This document shows, one piece after another, positions 9,598 to 22,000 of a stretch of 64,000 nt of DNA. Source of the DNA: Laccaria trichodermophora (Eukaryota > Basidiomycota > Agaricomycetes > Agaricales > Hydnangiaceae); contig JACTVC010000017.1 of NCBI GenBank assembly GCA_018417955.1, forward strand, positions 310,001 through 374,000, given 5' to 3'. A model generated the notes under the pieces. It saw only the letters and a program-made list of their open reading frames with translations. It was not told where the DNA came from and searched no databases. How positions within the stretch are numbered: the first letter of the stretch is position 1; the number at the start of each line of letters is the position of its first letter. Made by a program: the position numbers and the translations under genes.

Positions 9598-12290
9598 ATG
9601 CGCCTGTTCGACGACTACAGGCCAGTCAACTTCCGAAACGCGTGCGCCAGGGATTCGTGGGTGCATTGCTGCCCTTTTCCTTCTCTTTGGCTCTTCTCCA
9701 TTCCCGTGCCCAGCTCTCTTCGGAAACTACTCGCAATCGTCAAGGCGCCGTTTCAAGAATATATAATTCTCATGAAGCAGAGGCGTTGGATGAAGAAGTT
9801 GAGGAGAGAGATGGGGAGTTGGTCGAGGAATCGATCCTACTTTGGCGCACGCTCGTGTGCAGGTTTGTCGGTATCACCGAAACGTTCTGCTGGATTGCGC
9901 ATGGCTCGTTCTGCCTGTACAAAGATCCTCAGGACGGTGTCCTCCCCTTCCTTATTTCCCTCGCCTGGCTATACACCGTCATATGACCCATTGCCCGTCT
10001 GACAGCTACATCACCGTTCACCATGCAATCGCGCCGAACCTTTGTCGAACTCAGCGCAACAGCACAGTCAATGCTCCTGCGCCGCCTTGGGACCGCCAAC
10101 TCGCTTGCTTTAATGCACACTACCCTTTTCTCCTTACATTTTCGCTGCTAACCTTGCGACAGCCTCGATTTCTCTTTAACTTTTGTGAGCGTAGCGCTCA
10201 ACAATACAGGCTCCTTCTTCCTCAAGTAAGTACACCTGGCACTCTTACTTTTCATCAATGACAATGTTCTCTCTTCCCAGCTCGCGTCAATTCCGTCATC
10301 TTTTACCTCCTTTGGACGTGTGCCCCCGCTTTTGGTGTCCATTGTCTCTCCGTGTTTGTGATGCAAGGAGGCGAGTTGATCATTAGTGTTGCGTTTACGG
10401 TGGGCTCTCTCATCTCACCTCTGCGGTACAATCGCTCATTGCCTTTGATTATAGTCTATTGTGGGCTTCATAACACCAATCGACTGATGATATGATTACA
10501 CAGACTGGCGTTGCGCTCAAGCGTATCGCTGTGTACGTCGACGAAGAAGAAGTACTTACACTCAAGGGAGCCTCACCTCCCTGGCGGAGACGATGATGAA
10601 ACAGGAGGAACTGGATAAGACCAAGAATGTTGCTTCGAGCCCCATCCCGCCAAGTAACATTCCAAGCCCAAGGTCCTCCAATGACGATGTTGAAACTGTG
10701 GCTACCAATGGCGTCGAAACCGGCGCCAGCGACTCTATATCGCTGCCGGCTAGGTTGGAGACACAAGTTCGAGCTTTGTGATATTACAGTTCGGTCTTCA
10801 GAGGGACAGTTGTCCCTCGTCAATGGACCTACTGCATCGGCTCTTCTTGTACGTCGTCGTATTTCTTGACTGTCCCGCTTTGTCTCAATCACCCGTAGCT
10901 GGCGCTGCTTAGAGAAGTGACATTACAACGAGGCAAGATCATCATGTCAAAACACATCAAGCATCGACAATAATGGACACATACATGTGATTTTGCATGC
11001 TGCTTGATCTCCGTGGTTGAGGCATCAAACTATTGAAGAAAACCCCTTTGATGATGAGCGGTGTAATGACGCCGTGGAGTGTTGCGCTCTGAAGTCTGAT
11101 TTGGAGATTTTGGAGGACGAAGATGCGACGGATTGGGGCTAGAGGTGTCAGTTTGTCGGAAGGATGGGTAAGGATTTGCGAGCTTTTTAAGACGTTAGAT
11201 GTATAACATTCTATTTTCACAGCTTGCTCCCGCTCGCGCCGTCTATCCTCGTACGAAGTATGTTCTAGTAGATGACCCCCTTAGTGCTGCTGTAAGTTGC
11301 CCTGCTATTCTACCAGGACCGAACCTGATCCGAGCCTATCAATGCATCTAGGTCAGCCACACGTCCGGGTTTTCATTCGAAAAACTGCTTTGTGGACCTC
11401 TGCTCGCAAATCGGACAGTCGTAAGTTGTCCATCAGCGATCACCCTCCATTGTTCATTTCCCACCATAGGTTCTCGTCATACACCACGTTGAGCTAGTTC
11501 TTCCTGGCGCTAACCTCGTAAGGCCGTTCGACGGCCATATCGATACTCAAGGTTCAATTCAGGAATTACGGGCCCATACCATTCTGCAAAGCATCGCGCT
11601 GGATGCCGCTGTTGAAGTCAAGAAGGGAGAGCTTGAAGAAGCGGCGGTTGCTGGCGATCTCGACGTCTTCGATGGCACTACGAAGTCACCCCTCGAAGAG
11701 ACGAAGAAACTGTGCAAGTTGCTCAAGAATGAACATTGTGAGACGGAGTTGTCAAGGCTTCGTGAGTGTGGTTTCTATGCCCCCTTTTTGCGCTGCTGAT
11801 GACTTGTAGATCATATTGGACTTGGGTGATCTTGAGCATCCTGATTGTTGTCATCCAGCTGTTGGGAGTAGGTGGATCAAGGTAAGTCCTATTCGGTCAG
11901 AATAAACCAAGAAACTGACAATTTTGCTCAGACTTGGGTGGAGGATACGGAACCAACGGAACAGCACCATCCTTCCATGCATTCCGTTCTTTTGCAACAG
12001 CGGAACCTGAAACTTGCCTGAAACCTCCATTTTGCATACTACTAATACTCGCCATATCAAACAATCCTCGCCAAGAAAGGTACCTCCGGTGTCGAATGGC
12101 CAAGCGCGATCAACCACCCTATCTACTCTGCGATTGGCTTTGCCAGTGCTCTGGCCAGTGTTTAGCCTGTTACTGCGCAGCATATTGGGGCTTCTCGGAT
12201 TTTGAACGAGTACGTGTTTGGACTGAATGGCGTGTCTTCGTCGTCTCATCGCTGTTTGTAGACAACTCCCTGTTACGGTCGTACAGGCTA
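9598..12290 (+). pseudogene. ABC-C transporter, decayed and truncated inverted copy
   Basis: It starts at an ATG (9598, MRLFDDY) matching the start of the intact transporter at 25883 (-) and follows it in order. The N-terminal membrane region runs to about 9985. Part of the first membrane domain is at 10180-10440. The pre-NBD1 linker and the [16 protein letters not shown] Walker A zone, now damaged (SEGQLSLVNGPTASALL), lie at 10500-10850. A stop-ridden stretch equal to the Q-loop region is at 10920-11160, with no LSGGQ signature left. The Walker B remnant KYVLVDDPLSAA is at about 11260. The inter-domain linker ([16 protein letters not shown]) is near 11600, and the start of the second membrane domain runs to about 12290, where homology ends. 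Frameshifts, stops and loss of NBD2 leave it non-functional. Most of TMD1 is also deleted. Confidence 0.8.
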
Positions 12291-12301
12291 CACTAAAGTT
12301 A

Positions 12302-13763
12302 TCAACCCAAAATCACCATCGACATCCACAGCTCAACTAACTTCCGCTCCCGCCACACCGCTCTATTTGGCGTCGATTTGCCCGTTCTGCACACAATCCT
12401 CACGATGCAATCCTGCGCCACTTCAATGTCAGCTGGGTGCTCTTTCCTGGTGGGGTGGTTAGACGTCAATTCCATCAAAAGAAAGTAAATGATTAAAATA
12501 ACCATCACATATCATACTTAACGAATAAACTACTATAAGCGTATACGAGATGACTGAATAATTGGCAGGTCAATTGCGAGAGGAGAGAACTCGACAGGTG
12601 CATGCAAAGTAGGTAGAAGCTAATAAACCAGAGAGAAGCTCAGAGTCCGTGACGTGTCTGTGGTCTGTGGATGAGCGGGCTACGAAGGGTAAAGACGACG
12701 GGGAATCGAAGGTGTGTGTGGGCGACGTGAGGGTGTAAGATGTAATGGGGGTAAGACGTAACGGAAACAGTCAACGGCACCCGTTTCACAAAGACATTCC
12801 CTTTCTCAGTCTTGTTCTCCGCCTCAACCACATGTTCCTGCTCCCTCTCAATAATAACGGGAACCCTCCCTCCATCCCTATGAACAACCACGGACCCTCC
12901 GGAAGGACTAACCGCTCCCGGCCTCCCACCCGCACCCGCACCAGCAAAGTTTGAAGAAGGTCCACCAGCAAGGTACGCCTGGTGCGCTGCCTCCCCCACC
13001 CCAGCTCCCCCTGCGTACGCATTCTGAGAATACTCCCCATCTTGAGAAGGGTTCATAACGTGCACACCCCCCCTCATACCCAACACCTCCATCTCCTTCG
13101 CGCTTCGTGGGTTGTTGTAATATGCCCCTGCGCCTCCACCCGCGGCACCACCGCTGGGATTAGTCGTATTCGTACGCGCGACGGATGGACCAGGGGACGG
13201 CCCGCGTCCGATGGGTGGTGCGTAAGGCGATGCGCCGTATGAGGAGGAGGAGTGCTCTGAAACGGTAGTTGGGCCCGGATGGAAGGCACTGCGTGTAGGC
13301 GATAAGCATGAGGGTCTTCATTGGCTATTGCTGTTGCTGCTGCTGGCCATAGGCTCCGTACCTCGCCACAACCGCTCCTAAAGGGGGGGAGCAGCAGCAG
13401 CAGGGTAGGCATTCGCCATTTCCTGCTGTTTCCGTGGCGGGGTGTACTTGAAAGGAGTGACGATGCCCCCAACCAACCGCCAAACGCCTGCCCATCCGTC
13501 TTCCTCGTTTAAGAGCTGGTCGTCGTCGATGTTGACTTGTGGGAGTGTCCCACCGCCGCCTCCGCCTCCGTGGTGCTGTGGGCGCGCTGGGTCGAAGTTC
13601 CCGTCAAAGTCGTCTGAGTTGTTCCGACGTCGTCGGAGGAGGAAGAAGATGATAAAAACCAAGACGGAACCAACCTTGATCGTAACGGTAACAATGAGGG
13701 TGTGACTTGGGTGTCCAACTTCTTCGTCGCGTCCTCGTCACCAATGGCATGGGCACCCTTCAA
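12302..13763 (-). pseudogene. Ser-rich single-pass membrane protein, decayed copy
   Basis: This minus-strand copy belongs to the family at 37504-39080 and 51678-53260. 12480-12640 matches their 3' flank (ACTGAATAATTGGCAGGTCA near 12552). The cytoplasmic tail is recognisable: MNPSQDGEYSQ, EAAHQAYLAGGPSSNF and VVVHRDGGRVPV at 12830-13060, GPSPGPSVAR-like Pro/Ser/Gly sequence near 13190, and RRRRNNSDDFDGNFDP plus poly-Gly and LPQVNIDDDQLLNEEDG at 13500-13660. The last exon with PPTYDSLP is missing, the frame is broken between the LNEEDG and GIVTPF segments, and the membrane helix is damaged (VGSVLVFIIFFLLRRRR). The N-terminal Ser-rich domain is absent. It abuts the truncated transporter end at about 12300, marking a rearrangement breakpoint. 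Confidence 0.7.
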
Positions 13764-14339
13764 TTAAACTCATTGTTACATGGTAGGGCCTTATTATTCT
13801 ATTCAACAGTTAGTAGATTATTCCCTTTATATAATCAAAATTTCCACCTCTTGATGGATCTTCACGAGGAGGTGCATCCATTGCAGAAAACCATGAAATT
13901 CCTCTGTTCAAGTACATGGTGAGCTGATTATAAACATGTTGTAAACATGGGTAGAGTCGTCGCGTCGGCCAGTGGAGTGTAAGTAGCCTTGTCGCTGTGA
14001 TACTCTGGTAGATGAGTATATACAAGAAGAGTAGTAGTGGGATAATAGATTGGTAGATCAATAGGGCGCGCAGCGGTCGCGTTGACCGACCAAGCGGGGC
14101 GTGGGAAAGCGGCATCCTAATTGAGCAAATGTTCGCCCATTCGTGTTCACAGTTCGTGAACACATATCCTTGTGGATGAGATTTCCCGTTTCGATTGATA
14201 ACCTCTCAGGATGACACTACCTTGCGAGCAGGTAGTTACATTTACATAGGTATAACCGCCAACGATTCCGTGTTCAACAATATGGACAAGTATGATACTA
14301 CCGGCATTGTAGCATGTCAAATGAACCCTGTATTGTATT
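13764..14339. other. Intergenic, nothing recognised
   Basis: No family, splice-supported frame or terminal repeat is visible. A short palindrome TGTTCACAGTTCGTGAACA lies near 14144-14162. Confidence 0.4.
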
Positions 14340-15578
14340 TCACAAAAGATCCGACTCCAAGTATCTTTGAATTTCCGGGTCGGTCTCGCGCTGAAGATGC
14401 GTGATTGTTCTCACAGAGAAATCAAACTTCACATGACTTTTAAGCCAGGTGAATTGTGAATCTCCAATTTTCTCTAGCTCCTCCTTCAATGCCTTCCGAT
14501 GACGTTCCCCTAATTGACGTTCCTCAAGTTCCTCGGCGCGAAAAAATAAATCGTCAACCCAGACAATAATTTTGAGGGATACACGGTGAAGGGATTGAAA
14601 GGCGGACCGCGATAGGACATCATCAAGTCTCCCCCATATCGCATCGGTTCGGCAAGAGCTGTAGCACTGGACATAGGCATGGATTAACAATTCTTCAAGT
14701 ACATTGTCTGCCGACATCTCGGATAGCACATCTGGAAGACCAAGCAGTGGATCCTGTGATTCGTTCCCAATTTCGAAGAGAGGTACTAAGGTTTTCAATG
14801 AGCGACACGCCGCCAAAGACGAGGGGACCTCTCTGTCGACTGAAATAAAAATTCAGTTGAGAATGACTTCGATGATTGATTAGAATTTACCTTCGCATTG
14901 AAGATATTTTAAGTTTGGTGAGACTTTCATCACCTCTTTGAATGCGGCAACCTCGTCCGCAAGGCACAGGCTGATGCTATTCAGTGAATGTAGACTTGAA
15001 AAGTCTACGGCGGGGGAATCCGTTGATGTTCTGTCGCGTACGAGGGCCCGAATACTGGAAAGTGGGGTGAGGCCAAAGTCGAAGGACTTTATGCGGGTTA
15101 CGATATTAGGGGGAGTATTTTTGCGCTCGTGGAACTTGCTTTTACGGAATTTGGCTTTGTGTATCGATAGCGTTGTGAATCTACCGGCACTTAATAGAGT
15201 GGCTGGTAAGTTCTTGAAATTTAAAATGGTGAGCTCCTCCAAGGTAGGGTGGCGGATGACATGCTGTAAGGCAGCCTGCAACTCCGTTGGTAGTTCATCC
15301 CAATCCGCAGCAGCGAAATTGAACAGATTGGAACCCAATATCAAGGATTTGACGTTAACGTGGGAGGTCAGGCGCAGGCGCCGGGGAAGGTCATTATCCA
15401 TGAAAGAAGACCAGTCCACATTGAAGTGGAATATGCCCTCGCCCAAATCTGTTTCCTCTCCTCTGAATGTTTCAAAAGGGATGGGCAAAGCAGTGGTTTT
15501 CCTGGACCTTTTCGCTTTAAGAATCGATGAGGAGCAGATGTTTCTTCGAAGATGGAAAAAAGGTCGACGCAAGCTCAT
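14340..15578 (-). CDS. F-box/LRR-like protein, two exons, F-box end not evident
   Basis: Exon 1 runs from 15578 down to 14891 and exon 2 from 14839 to 14340, joined across a 51-bp intron (GTAAATTC..TTTCAG). The product is about 395 aa and is unlike the repeated F-box copies in detail. It has leucine-rich segments typical of the leucine-rich part of mushroom F-box-like proteins: NVKSLILGSNLF, PTLEELTILNFKNLPATLL, FTTLSIHKAKF, LHSLNSISLCLADEV and VSPNLKYLQCEG. The C-terminal part is charged (EELEERQLGERHRKALKEEL). The usual N-terminal LPxELIxxIIDxL motif is missing. The frame begins MSLRRPFFHLRRNICSSS, which could be the end of an F-box domain, so the gene may be 5'-truncated or lack an unrecognised first exon. 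F-box proteins select substrates for SCF ubiquitin ligases; that role is inferred only from the family look. Confidence 0.6.
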
Positions 15579-15679
15579 GTTGTACGTTGGTGAAGGATGG
15601 GAAGGTTTCAGGTGGTGGGTGAAGATCGCGTGACGGTTGTCACTGATGATGCGGATTTGGCTGGTTCATCCGATTTCGA

Positions 15680-15935
15680 GATGAGGTCTTGTTTCCATTT
15701 CACCTTCCTATTCGTTGATCAACGACACGCTGAAGTTCCTACCCGCCACTTCGCTGCCACTGTTAAACCGGCCAACGCCTCCACGTCACAAGAAGTGCCA
15801 GTAGAATGCGGCCGACTCGTTAACTCTTCTGGTTTCTCAAAGCTTGGCACCATCTCGATCCCTATCCACCTGTCTTTCAACATCTACAACTCTAGAGCAC
15901 CTTGTCGACTGCCTCCATCCATTTCTATGGTGTTC
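15680..15935 (+). pseudogene. 5' fragment of the secreted-type 375-aa gene (copy of 17610-17865)
   Basis: About 255 bp closely repeat the promoter and signal-peptide region of the gene starting at 17728. Both contain TTCGTTGATCAACGACA, CCAACGCCTCCACGTCACAA, and the run that in the intact gene encodes the start of the mature protein. The start codon equivalent to 17728 reads ATGCGGCCGA and is followed by a frame break. Homology ends near 15935. The fragment sits directly upstream, in divergent orientation, of the F-box/LRR-like gene at 15578. Confidence 0.7.
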
Positions 15936-16462
15936 CGAAGATCTCGGCCTAGGTCTGCGACTAACGTCCCTCTTATGGCATTGTGGACAGGCAGTGTCCT
16001 CCCCGATTTTCAAAGAACAATTTTACTACAAGAACTCGCTTACGACGCAGTCAACGCAGCCACAGGACAGACCACAAAATAGAGTTAGAACTAGTGGAGT
16101 ATCTCTTGACAATTTACTGAACGACGGAGCTTTCCAGTGATGCAGCGCCTTCGAACCAGTGGGTGGAGTTACGAAGCTGTGCACCCCTTCAAGATTACCA
16201 CCTCTGACTCACGACATTTTCTCAAGACTTCGGGCAATTTCTAACATATGCTGAACAACGTCAACCGGTGCCGTTTGATGCGATGACTTGAATAGGTTCC
16301 ACAGATGCCGTGTGACTCGAAATGATGATTGAGACCTTATTTATATCCTAGTGAGTACACTGACAGATTTTCAAGCGGCCTCACTTGGGCAGTCGGGAAT
16401 CTCTCCCTTTTTCCACTCAAACACATCTTCGAGGAAACCAAACAAGCGTTACCTTCACCACG
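15936..16462. other. Intergenic, including the 5' region of the next gene
   Basis: No gene recognised. The last 100 bp before 16463 are pyrimidine-rich (CTCTCCCTTTTTCCACTC) and probably form the core promoter and leader of the following gene. Confidence 0.35.
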
Positions 16463-17137
16463 ATGACGCGATCCAAGGCCACTCTCTCTCCCCGTGATGC
16501 TTTCACAAAGGTGGGGCTGCTTTCCTCTATGGTATTGCTCATCATAAGATTTTGAACTTAGACTATGCGCGCGAGGGCCCAGTTCGAGTGCACCAACTTC
16601 CGAGTGGCCATGCTCAACGCAACCAAGGTATTATATTCCTTCAAGTCATTCCTCCTGCACAACCACTCACCTTGACATGTAGGCTGAGAAGACCACCACG
16701 TCCCGCCGGAACCCCGGTCGCATGGACGGCATGACATGGAACAGCGATGCTTTCATCTGTGAGGTTGACGACGGCGATACGACACCCGAATTTACTGAGA
16801 TTTGGGAGGTGTATGTGCCGTCCGACTTCGACGACACGCCATCTCGCAATGTGCAACCTTTAACAATTTCTCTTCTGGATATCGCGCGGCCCGCCAAGGC
16901 CAAGGGTAACACCAATTTCAATCTTTCAACGTTCCAATGCTTACATCCTGCCTGATTCTAGGCGTGGCCAAGGACTTTGAGGTCGTCCAAGGGGTAAAGC
17001 GCGTGATAGCGCTGGAAGAGTCAGAGATCGATCCCACTGAACAGTGGGAGGACGACTGGGAGGATCTGTATGACGATGACGTACAGGTGCGCGAGCGCAA
17101 GTCGTACTCAGCCGTCCTTCGGGGCAACGAGGGATGA
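16463..17137 (+). CDS. Hypothetical acidic protein, 170 aa, four exons
   Basis: Exons 16463-16510, 16562-16627, 16683-16905 and 16962-17137 join in phase with GT..AG introns of 51, 55 and 56 bp and no stop. The product starts MTRSKATLSPRDAFTK and is basic over its first 60 residues (RRNPGR), then acidic. It contains FICEVDDGDTTPEFTEIWEV, VPSDFDDTP and a very acidic Trp-rich C-terminal segment WEDDWEDLYDDD (about residues 138-150). No signal peptide or membrane helix is seen. I recognise no family. The alternation of an ordered-looking centre with a charged tail suggests a nuclear or cytoplasmic protein, but that is speculation. It looks single-copy within the window. Confidence 0.7.
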
Positions 17138-17727
17138 AGAAGGATTGAACGGGGTGTCGAGGTGACTAGGAGATCCCCATTATTGATGGGTTGAATGTTA
17201 GCTGGGTCAAAATTGGCTCGAACGCACTGCGAAGACGTCTGCAAAGATTGGTGGTTTTTGAATTTTGGGGTCAAGTGCTCCGCGCACTGTCTTGTGGATT
17301 TCCCTTACTTTGCCAGGAATTTTTGCATGTATTATAGCGTATACCATGCGACCGTTTACAATTCACGATTGGATTTGTTATACTTATATCTCGGAGGCAC
17401 AATACCTTGAGGCGATGGCCAAGCGATGGCATCAACCGAAATCCGAGTTTATCGGACTTACACTCTCCACTCAAAACCAACTTGCTCGTCGCCCTCAGCG
17501 TCGTTGGACTCTAAACGTGTCCAACCTCTCGTAACTTCATGAGCGTATGTAGTTCCGAGTGATGTGGGTGAGGTAACGCGGACGTGTACATCCAACTCCG
17601 AGGTGAGCCTCATCTTTCCATTTTACCTTTCAATTCGTTGATCAACGACAGCTCAAGGTCCTGCCCGCCGGTTTGCTGCCACTGCTAAACCAGCCAACGC
17701 CTCCACGTCACAAGAACTACCAGCAGA
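17138..17727. other. Intergenic; promoter of the secreted-type gene at its right end
   Basis: 17140-17600 has no recognisable gene. 17610-17727 is conserved with the fragment at 15680 and so is probably promoter and leader; it includes a GTTGATCAAC palindrome near 17638. Confidence 0.4.
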
Positions 17728-18962
17728 ATGTGGCTGAATCAGCTATCAAAGTTCGCTCTTTTGGCTGCTCAATACTTGGTACCATCCCGATCAACTTCCA
17801 CCTGTCTTTCAACATCCACCACTCTAGAGCACCTTATCGACTGCTTCCATCCTTTCACAGTTCCGGAAAGAAAATACCCCGACTACCCATCCTACGACGC
17901 AGCACAGCCAAACGCTACTCAACGACAAGCGTGGTCAGACGTCATAACAGCAGTCTTAAACGTGGACGGAAACTGCTCTTCAATCTTTATACCTCCCTCT
18001 ATCAACACAATAATATCCATCGCGCCATTCACCGACTCGTCCGGCACCGCTTTTTGCGTACTCTACGAGTCTAGCGTCGAATCGGGACATTACGCGAAAG
18101 GATGGGGCCTCTTCGTCGTTCCCGAACTACGTGCGGACGTTTCACGTTCTATCCATTTCTCCGCTCCACATCCAGGATGGCCCGGTGGAGACGGGGATAC
18201 CCCACAACAAGCAGCTTCCTTGTTTAAGGCAACAGGCGCGAAGAGCTTGCTCATCACTGGGAGGAAACGGACGGCTTCAAATTTGCCCTCCGACTGCGTT
18301 TCTTCTAGTCAGGTTGGTCAACATTACTATATGACGGATCCTACTCATAGCATCGTGCGTATGAAGCTGAAATTACGAAATCACAGTACTGAAATATATC
18401 ATCAGCGCGAACCGTTCTTCGATGCAAATTTGGCCATCATAGCGTGGCAGAACGAGAATGGGGGTTGCCCTGCTACGTCGTGTGCTTTCATTCAAATGCA
18501 TGGGAAAGGGAGAACAACTTGTACCTCGGAACAAGTGTTCCTATCCGCTGGTCTGGGTAAGTTATACCGTACAGGCTGCTTTTTCTTCCTCGAGTTCACT
18601 ACTTTCACGCAGGACGTGGCAAGGCGTCCGTTGCATGGTACACCGACGACGTCGATCGTCCCGTCAAGCGTCTGAAGACACAACTCTTACGATCCTTTCC
18701 TCATTGGAACATATCTCTTCCTTCGGACGACAGTTGCCACCTTACAGCGACAAAGAATGTTGTAGGGAGGTACCTCAACAACGTTGACCCTTCACATGTA
18801 TGCGATCAGGGGGCCACTGCACAAGGTGCATCAGGCAAGTTCATTCATATTGAACAGGCTGAAGTTTCAATGGACCCGGCAAACTATGCTCCATGGGCGG
18901 CTGCTTTGAGGGAAACGTTCAGGACTACAGATAGTGCCATTAAAGCTGCTGAACCAAATTGA
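17728..18962 (+). CDS. Secreted-type hypothetical protein, 375 aa, three exons (divergent paralogue)
   Basis: Exons 17728-18354, 18406-18556 and 18613-18962 join in phase. The start MWLNQLSKFALLAAQYLV looks like a signal peptide. The protein is a diverged member of the family at 30976 and 47211. Shared blocks include YDAAQPNATQRQAW, VDGNCSSI, HFSAPHPGWPGGDGDTPQQA, FKATGAKSLLITGRKRTA, TDPTHS, EPFFDANLAI, CAFIQMHGKG and FLSAGLG. The third exon adds WYTDDVDRPVKRL, LTATKNVVGRYLNNVD and GKFIHIEQAE. Cysteines are conserved among the copies, fitting an extracellular location. I do not know the function. The HPxxD..TPxQA and RTA blocks faintly recall zinc hydrolases of the poly-gamma-glutamate hydrolase type, but I cannot support that. 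Introns 1 and 2 fall at the same positions as in the paralogues. Confidence 0.75.
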
Positions 18963-19070
18963 AAGCTGCGTGTTGATATCAGTCCATCGGATTGCGCAGC
19001 AGCAAGATCTATTGAACATATAGCTAGATTTCGGATGTAAATGACAGTGATTAAATTAGTTTGAAACATA

Positions 19071-22000
19071 TCACTGCTGCTCAGCCTTGGCCTTCGCAGC
19101 TGCCTCCAACTCGCTGAAAGATCCACTCTTCAAGCACATGCCACGGAAGATTCCATCCTCCTTTCGTATAAGATTCCACGGAGAATCAAACTCGACAATC
19201 TGTAGAGCAAGTGTAAGCTGGTGTACTGCAAGTCCGCATCGATGCACTTACGTGTCCCTTGTCTAAAACGATGAGGCGGTCATAGTCAATAACGGTGCGG
19301 AGACGGTGGGCCACTGGAATTGGGTCAGATAGAACAAAGAATGGAGGCAGCAGGGGGCTTGCCTGTCAATAGAAGGGAGTCGTTAAACTCCTCGCGAATG
19401 GTGGCCTGGATCTTAGCATCGGTTGCGAAATCAATGCTACTCGTAGCTTCATCCAAAACAATGATTGACGAGCGCCGCAGTAACGCGCGTGCCATGGCGA
19501 TAAGTTGCCGTTGACCCTGGGAGAAGTTAGTTCCCCCAGCTGAAACTTTGGTGTCTAGTGTGACAGTAGTTTTCGAGTCTACTTCGGTCGTAGTAGACAC
19601 GGAGCCGACTATGCTCTCTCTTTCGACATCGCGGATAGACGCTGGCCGGGAAGAGGCACGAGAAGAAGAGGCGGATGGTTCCCGCGAAATTTGTTGAGGG
19701 CTGTCCGTAATCATTTGAACACGGCGGAGGACGTCCAGACATTCACTATCGGTGTGTTCGCCTAAACAAGGAGATTTAGCAGAAGAAAAACACCATCACC
19801 ATAGATTTACCAAACGGATCAAGATTGTCTCGAAGAGTGCCCGAGAACAACGTAGCGTCTTGAGGTATGAAAGTCTGTGATGATAGTTAGATGCTGGTAA
19901 GAGTTTACAGAAACCGTGTGCCTACCAATCTCGAACGGAGATCATGAATACCAATTGTAGATATATCAATTCCATCAATGATAATACGGCCACTGGAAGG
20001 GTCAGCCTGAAAGGCGACTAAGCGACTATGTTGGAGGCGTAGTATCAAGAAACTTACGAATCTGAGGATACTCATTGCCAAGGTCGATTTTCCGCTTCCT
20101 ATTGAGGCAAACATCAGATGACGTCTGGGATGAAGATAAAGCAAAACGAACCAGTACGACCCAGGAGACCGACACTCTCACCCGCCTTTAAGGTGAAGGA
20201 AACATCGTGAAGCACGGCAGGGAGATCCGAAGCATACTTGACTTCGAGATTCTCAACCCGAATAAGGGCGTCGTTGTTAGAACTTGAAGGCCAATAAGCG
20301 GGAACACGGTTGGATTCAATGACGGCAGGTGGCTCTTGTGGAAGGTCCAGACTAAATGATGGTCTTGGATCAGAAAGGTCGTCGCTGAGGGTGAAAAGGG
20401 TAGCTCACTATTCGACAACACGTTCAACGGAGCTGAAGAAGACTCAACATAAATATGAAACAGCGTCGTCACATCAAGGGACTTACTTGAGATCCAGTTC
20501 CAAAGCTGTAAAAGCGAGGGTTATCAAAAAGTCGAAGAAACGACCAAAAGGAATGCCTCACCAGTCCAGAATCGACATGCCCAATAAACTAGAAAGAGTT
20601 CAGAGCCGTGGTCATACATACTCGAAGCAACTCTCACCTGAAGACGTGAAAGCCATAGCACTCGTAATACAAAGACCAGCAAGGCCGGCCCCATCGGTGA
20701 GCGTGGCGATGGAGAACAAGGTTGACACCAGGACAGCTACAGCTCCCAGGGCATCGAAGTTCAGCAAGAGCCAGCGATTGGTCATCCAAAAGGTGTACCA
20801 CATCTGCATACAATAAGAAGGTTAGTTTGCTTCAAGGTTAGCCCGAGAGAATGCAAGCTAACCTTTGTAGTTGTGTCAATCCTCTTGTGGAGGTTATTGA
20901 GGAACCGCCGCTCTGCAGAGAAGGCTCTAACGGTGACGATACCCTCCAACAACTCCCCAAAATCAGAAAAGATGGGAGATCGCGTGTTGGACTCCATTCG
21001 TCGCAGGTCACGACCGGTATTCAGGTAGCTTATTGCCAGTTCGCGGTATGCAAAGCCGATGAAGAAGGCCGGGATCAAAAAGTAGGGGAATACGACGCTA
21101 ATAACAACGTTAGTGCTAGAACCTCGTCGGTTACAAAGGACTTACGCAACGGTGATGATAGCGGCGAAGAAACTGGCAAGGGAAGAGTTCACGGCTTGTA
21201 GCGAACCAGCTAGAGAGGAGTCGATGGTCTCGATGTCCTGTAATGAACAAGATCAATGAGGGCGAAGGTCAAAGAGGGGAAAGGACACACCTTCCCAAAA
21301 CGATTGAGCATCCGCCCTAAAGACAGATGAGCGTCAATGAACCAAGAAATTGAGCAACATCACCAACCTTGGGGAGTAGTATCATGAAACCTAAACGTAG
21401 CCCGTACGACCGTAACGAGGAGTTGCCTACAAACAACAATGAGTCAACAACGACACATCATTCAATCAAAACGACGTACTTGAACAGAATCCGAGAAGCC
21501 CTCAATGCCCCGGTATACTGCGCAGTAACGGACAGGACACTAGCCAGAGCACTAGCAAAGCCAATCGCAGAGTAGATCCCAATGTAAAACAAAGGATGCT
21601 CGACCGCGCTTGGCCATTCAATACCAAAGATACCCTTCTTGACAAGGATAGTTTGGTATGGCGAGTACTGGTGATACGTGAAATGTCCATCCATAGGAAT
21701 CTCATGTTCCGCCGTTGCGAAAGATCGGTATGCGTAGAAAGACGGTGCTGTCCCGTTGTTTCCGTACGCTTCACCCCAAGTCTAAGAGCAGAATTGTCAG
21801 TTTCTTCGTTGATCTCTAGCGAAGACGACCTACTTTGATCCAAAGCTTTTCGCCAACGCCCAAAAGCTGAATAACAACAATCAAGACACTTAAAATCACC
21901 CAAGTCCAATATGATCTACAAATAATCCATCAGCAGCGCAAAAAAAGGTGCTTACAAAACCACACTCACGAAGCCTTGAGATAACTTTTATATATCGACC

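Noticed and set aside
14938..15633. 231-codon plus-strand frame
   Set aside because: It is antisense to the F-box/LRR-like gene at 14340-15578, whose Leu-rich pattern and intron are convincing; the plus frame has no family features.
20310..20816. 168-codon plus-strand frame inside the transporter
   Set aside because: It is antisense to TMD2 and NBD2 exons of the intact ABC transporter.
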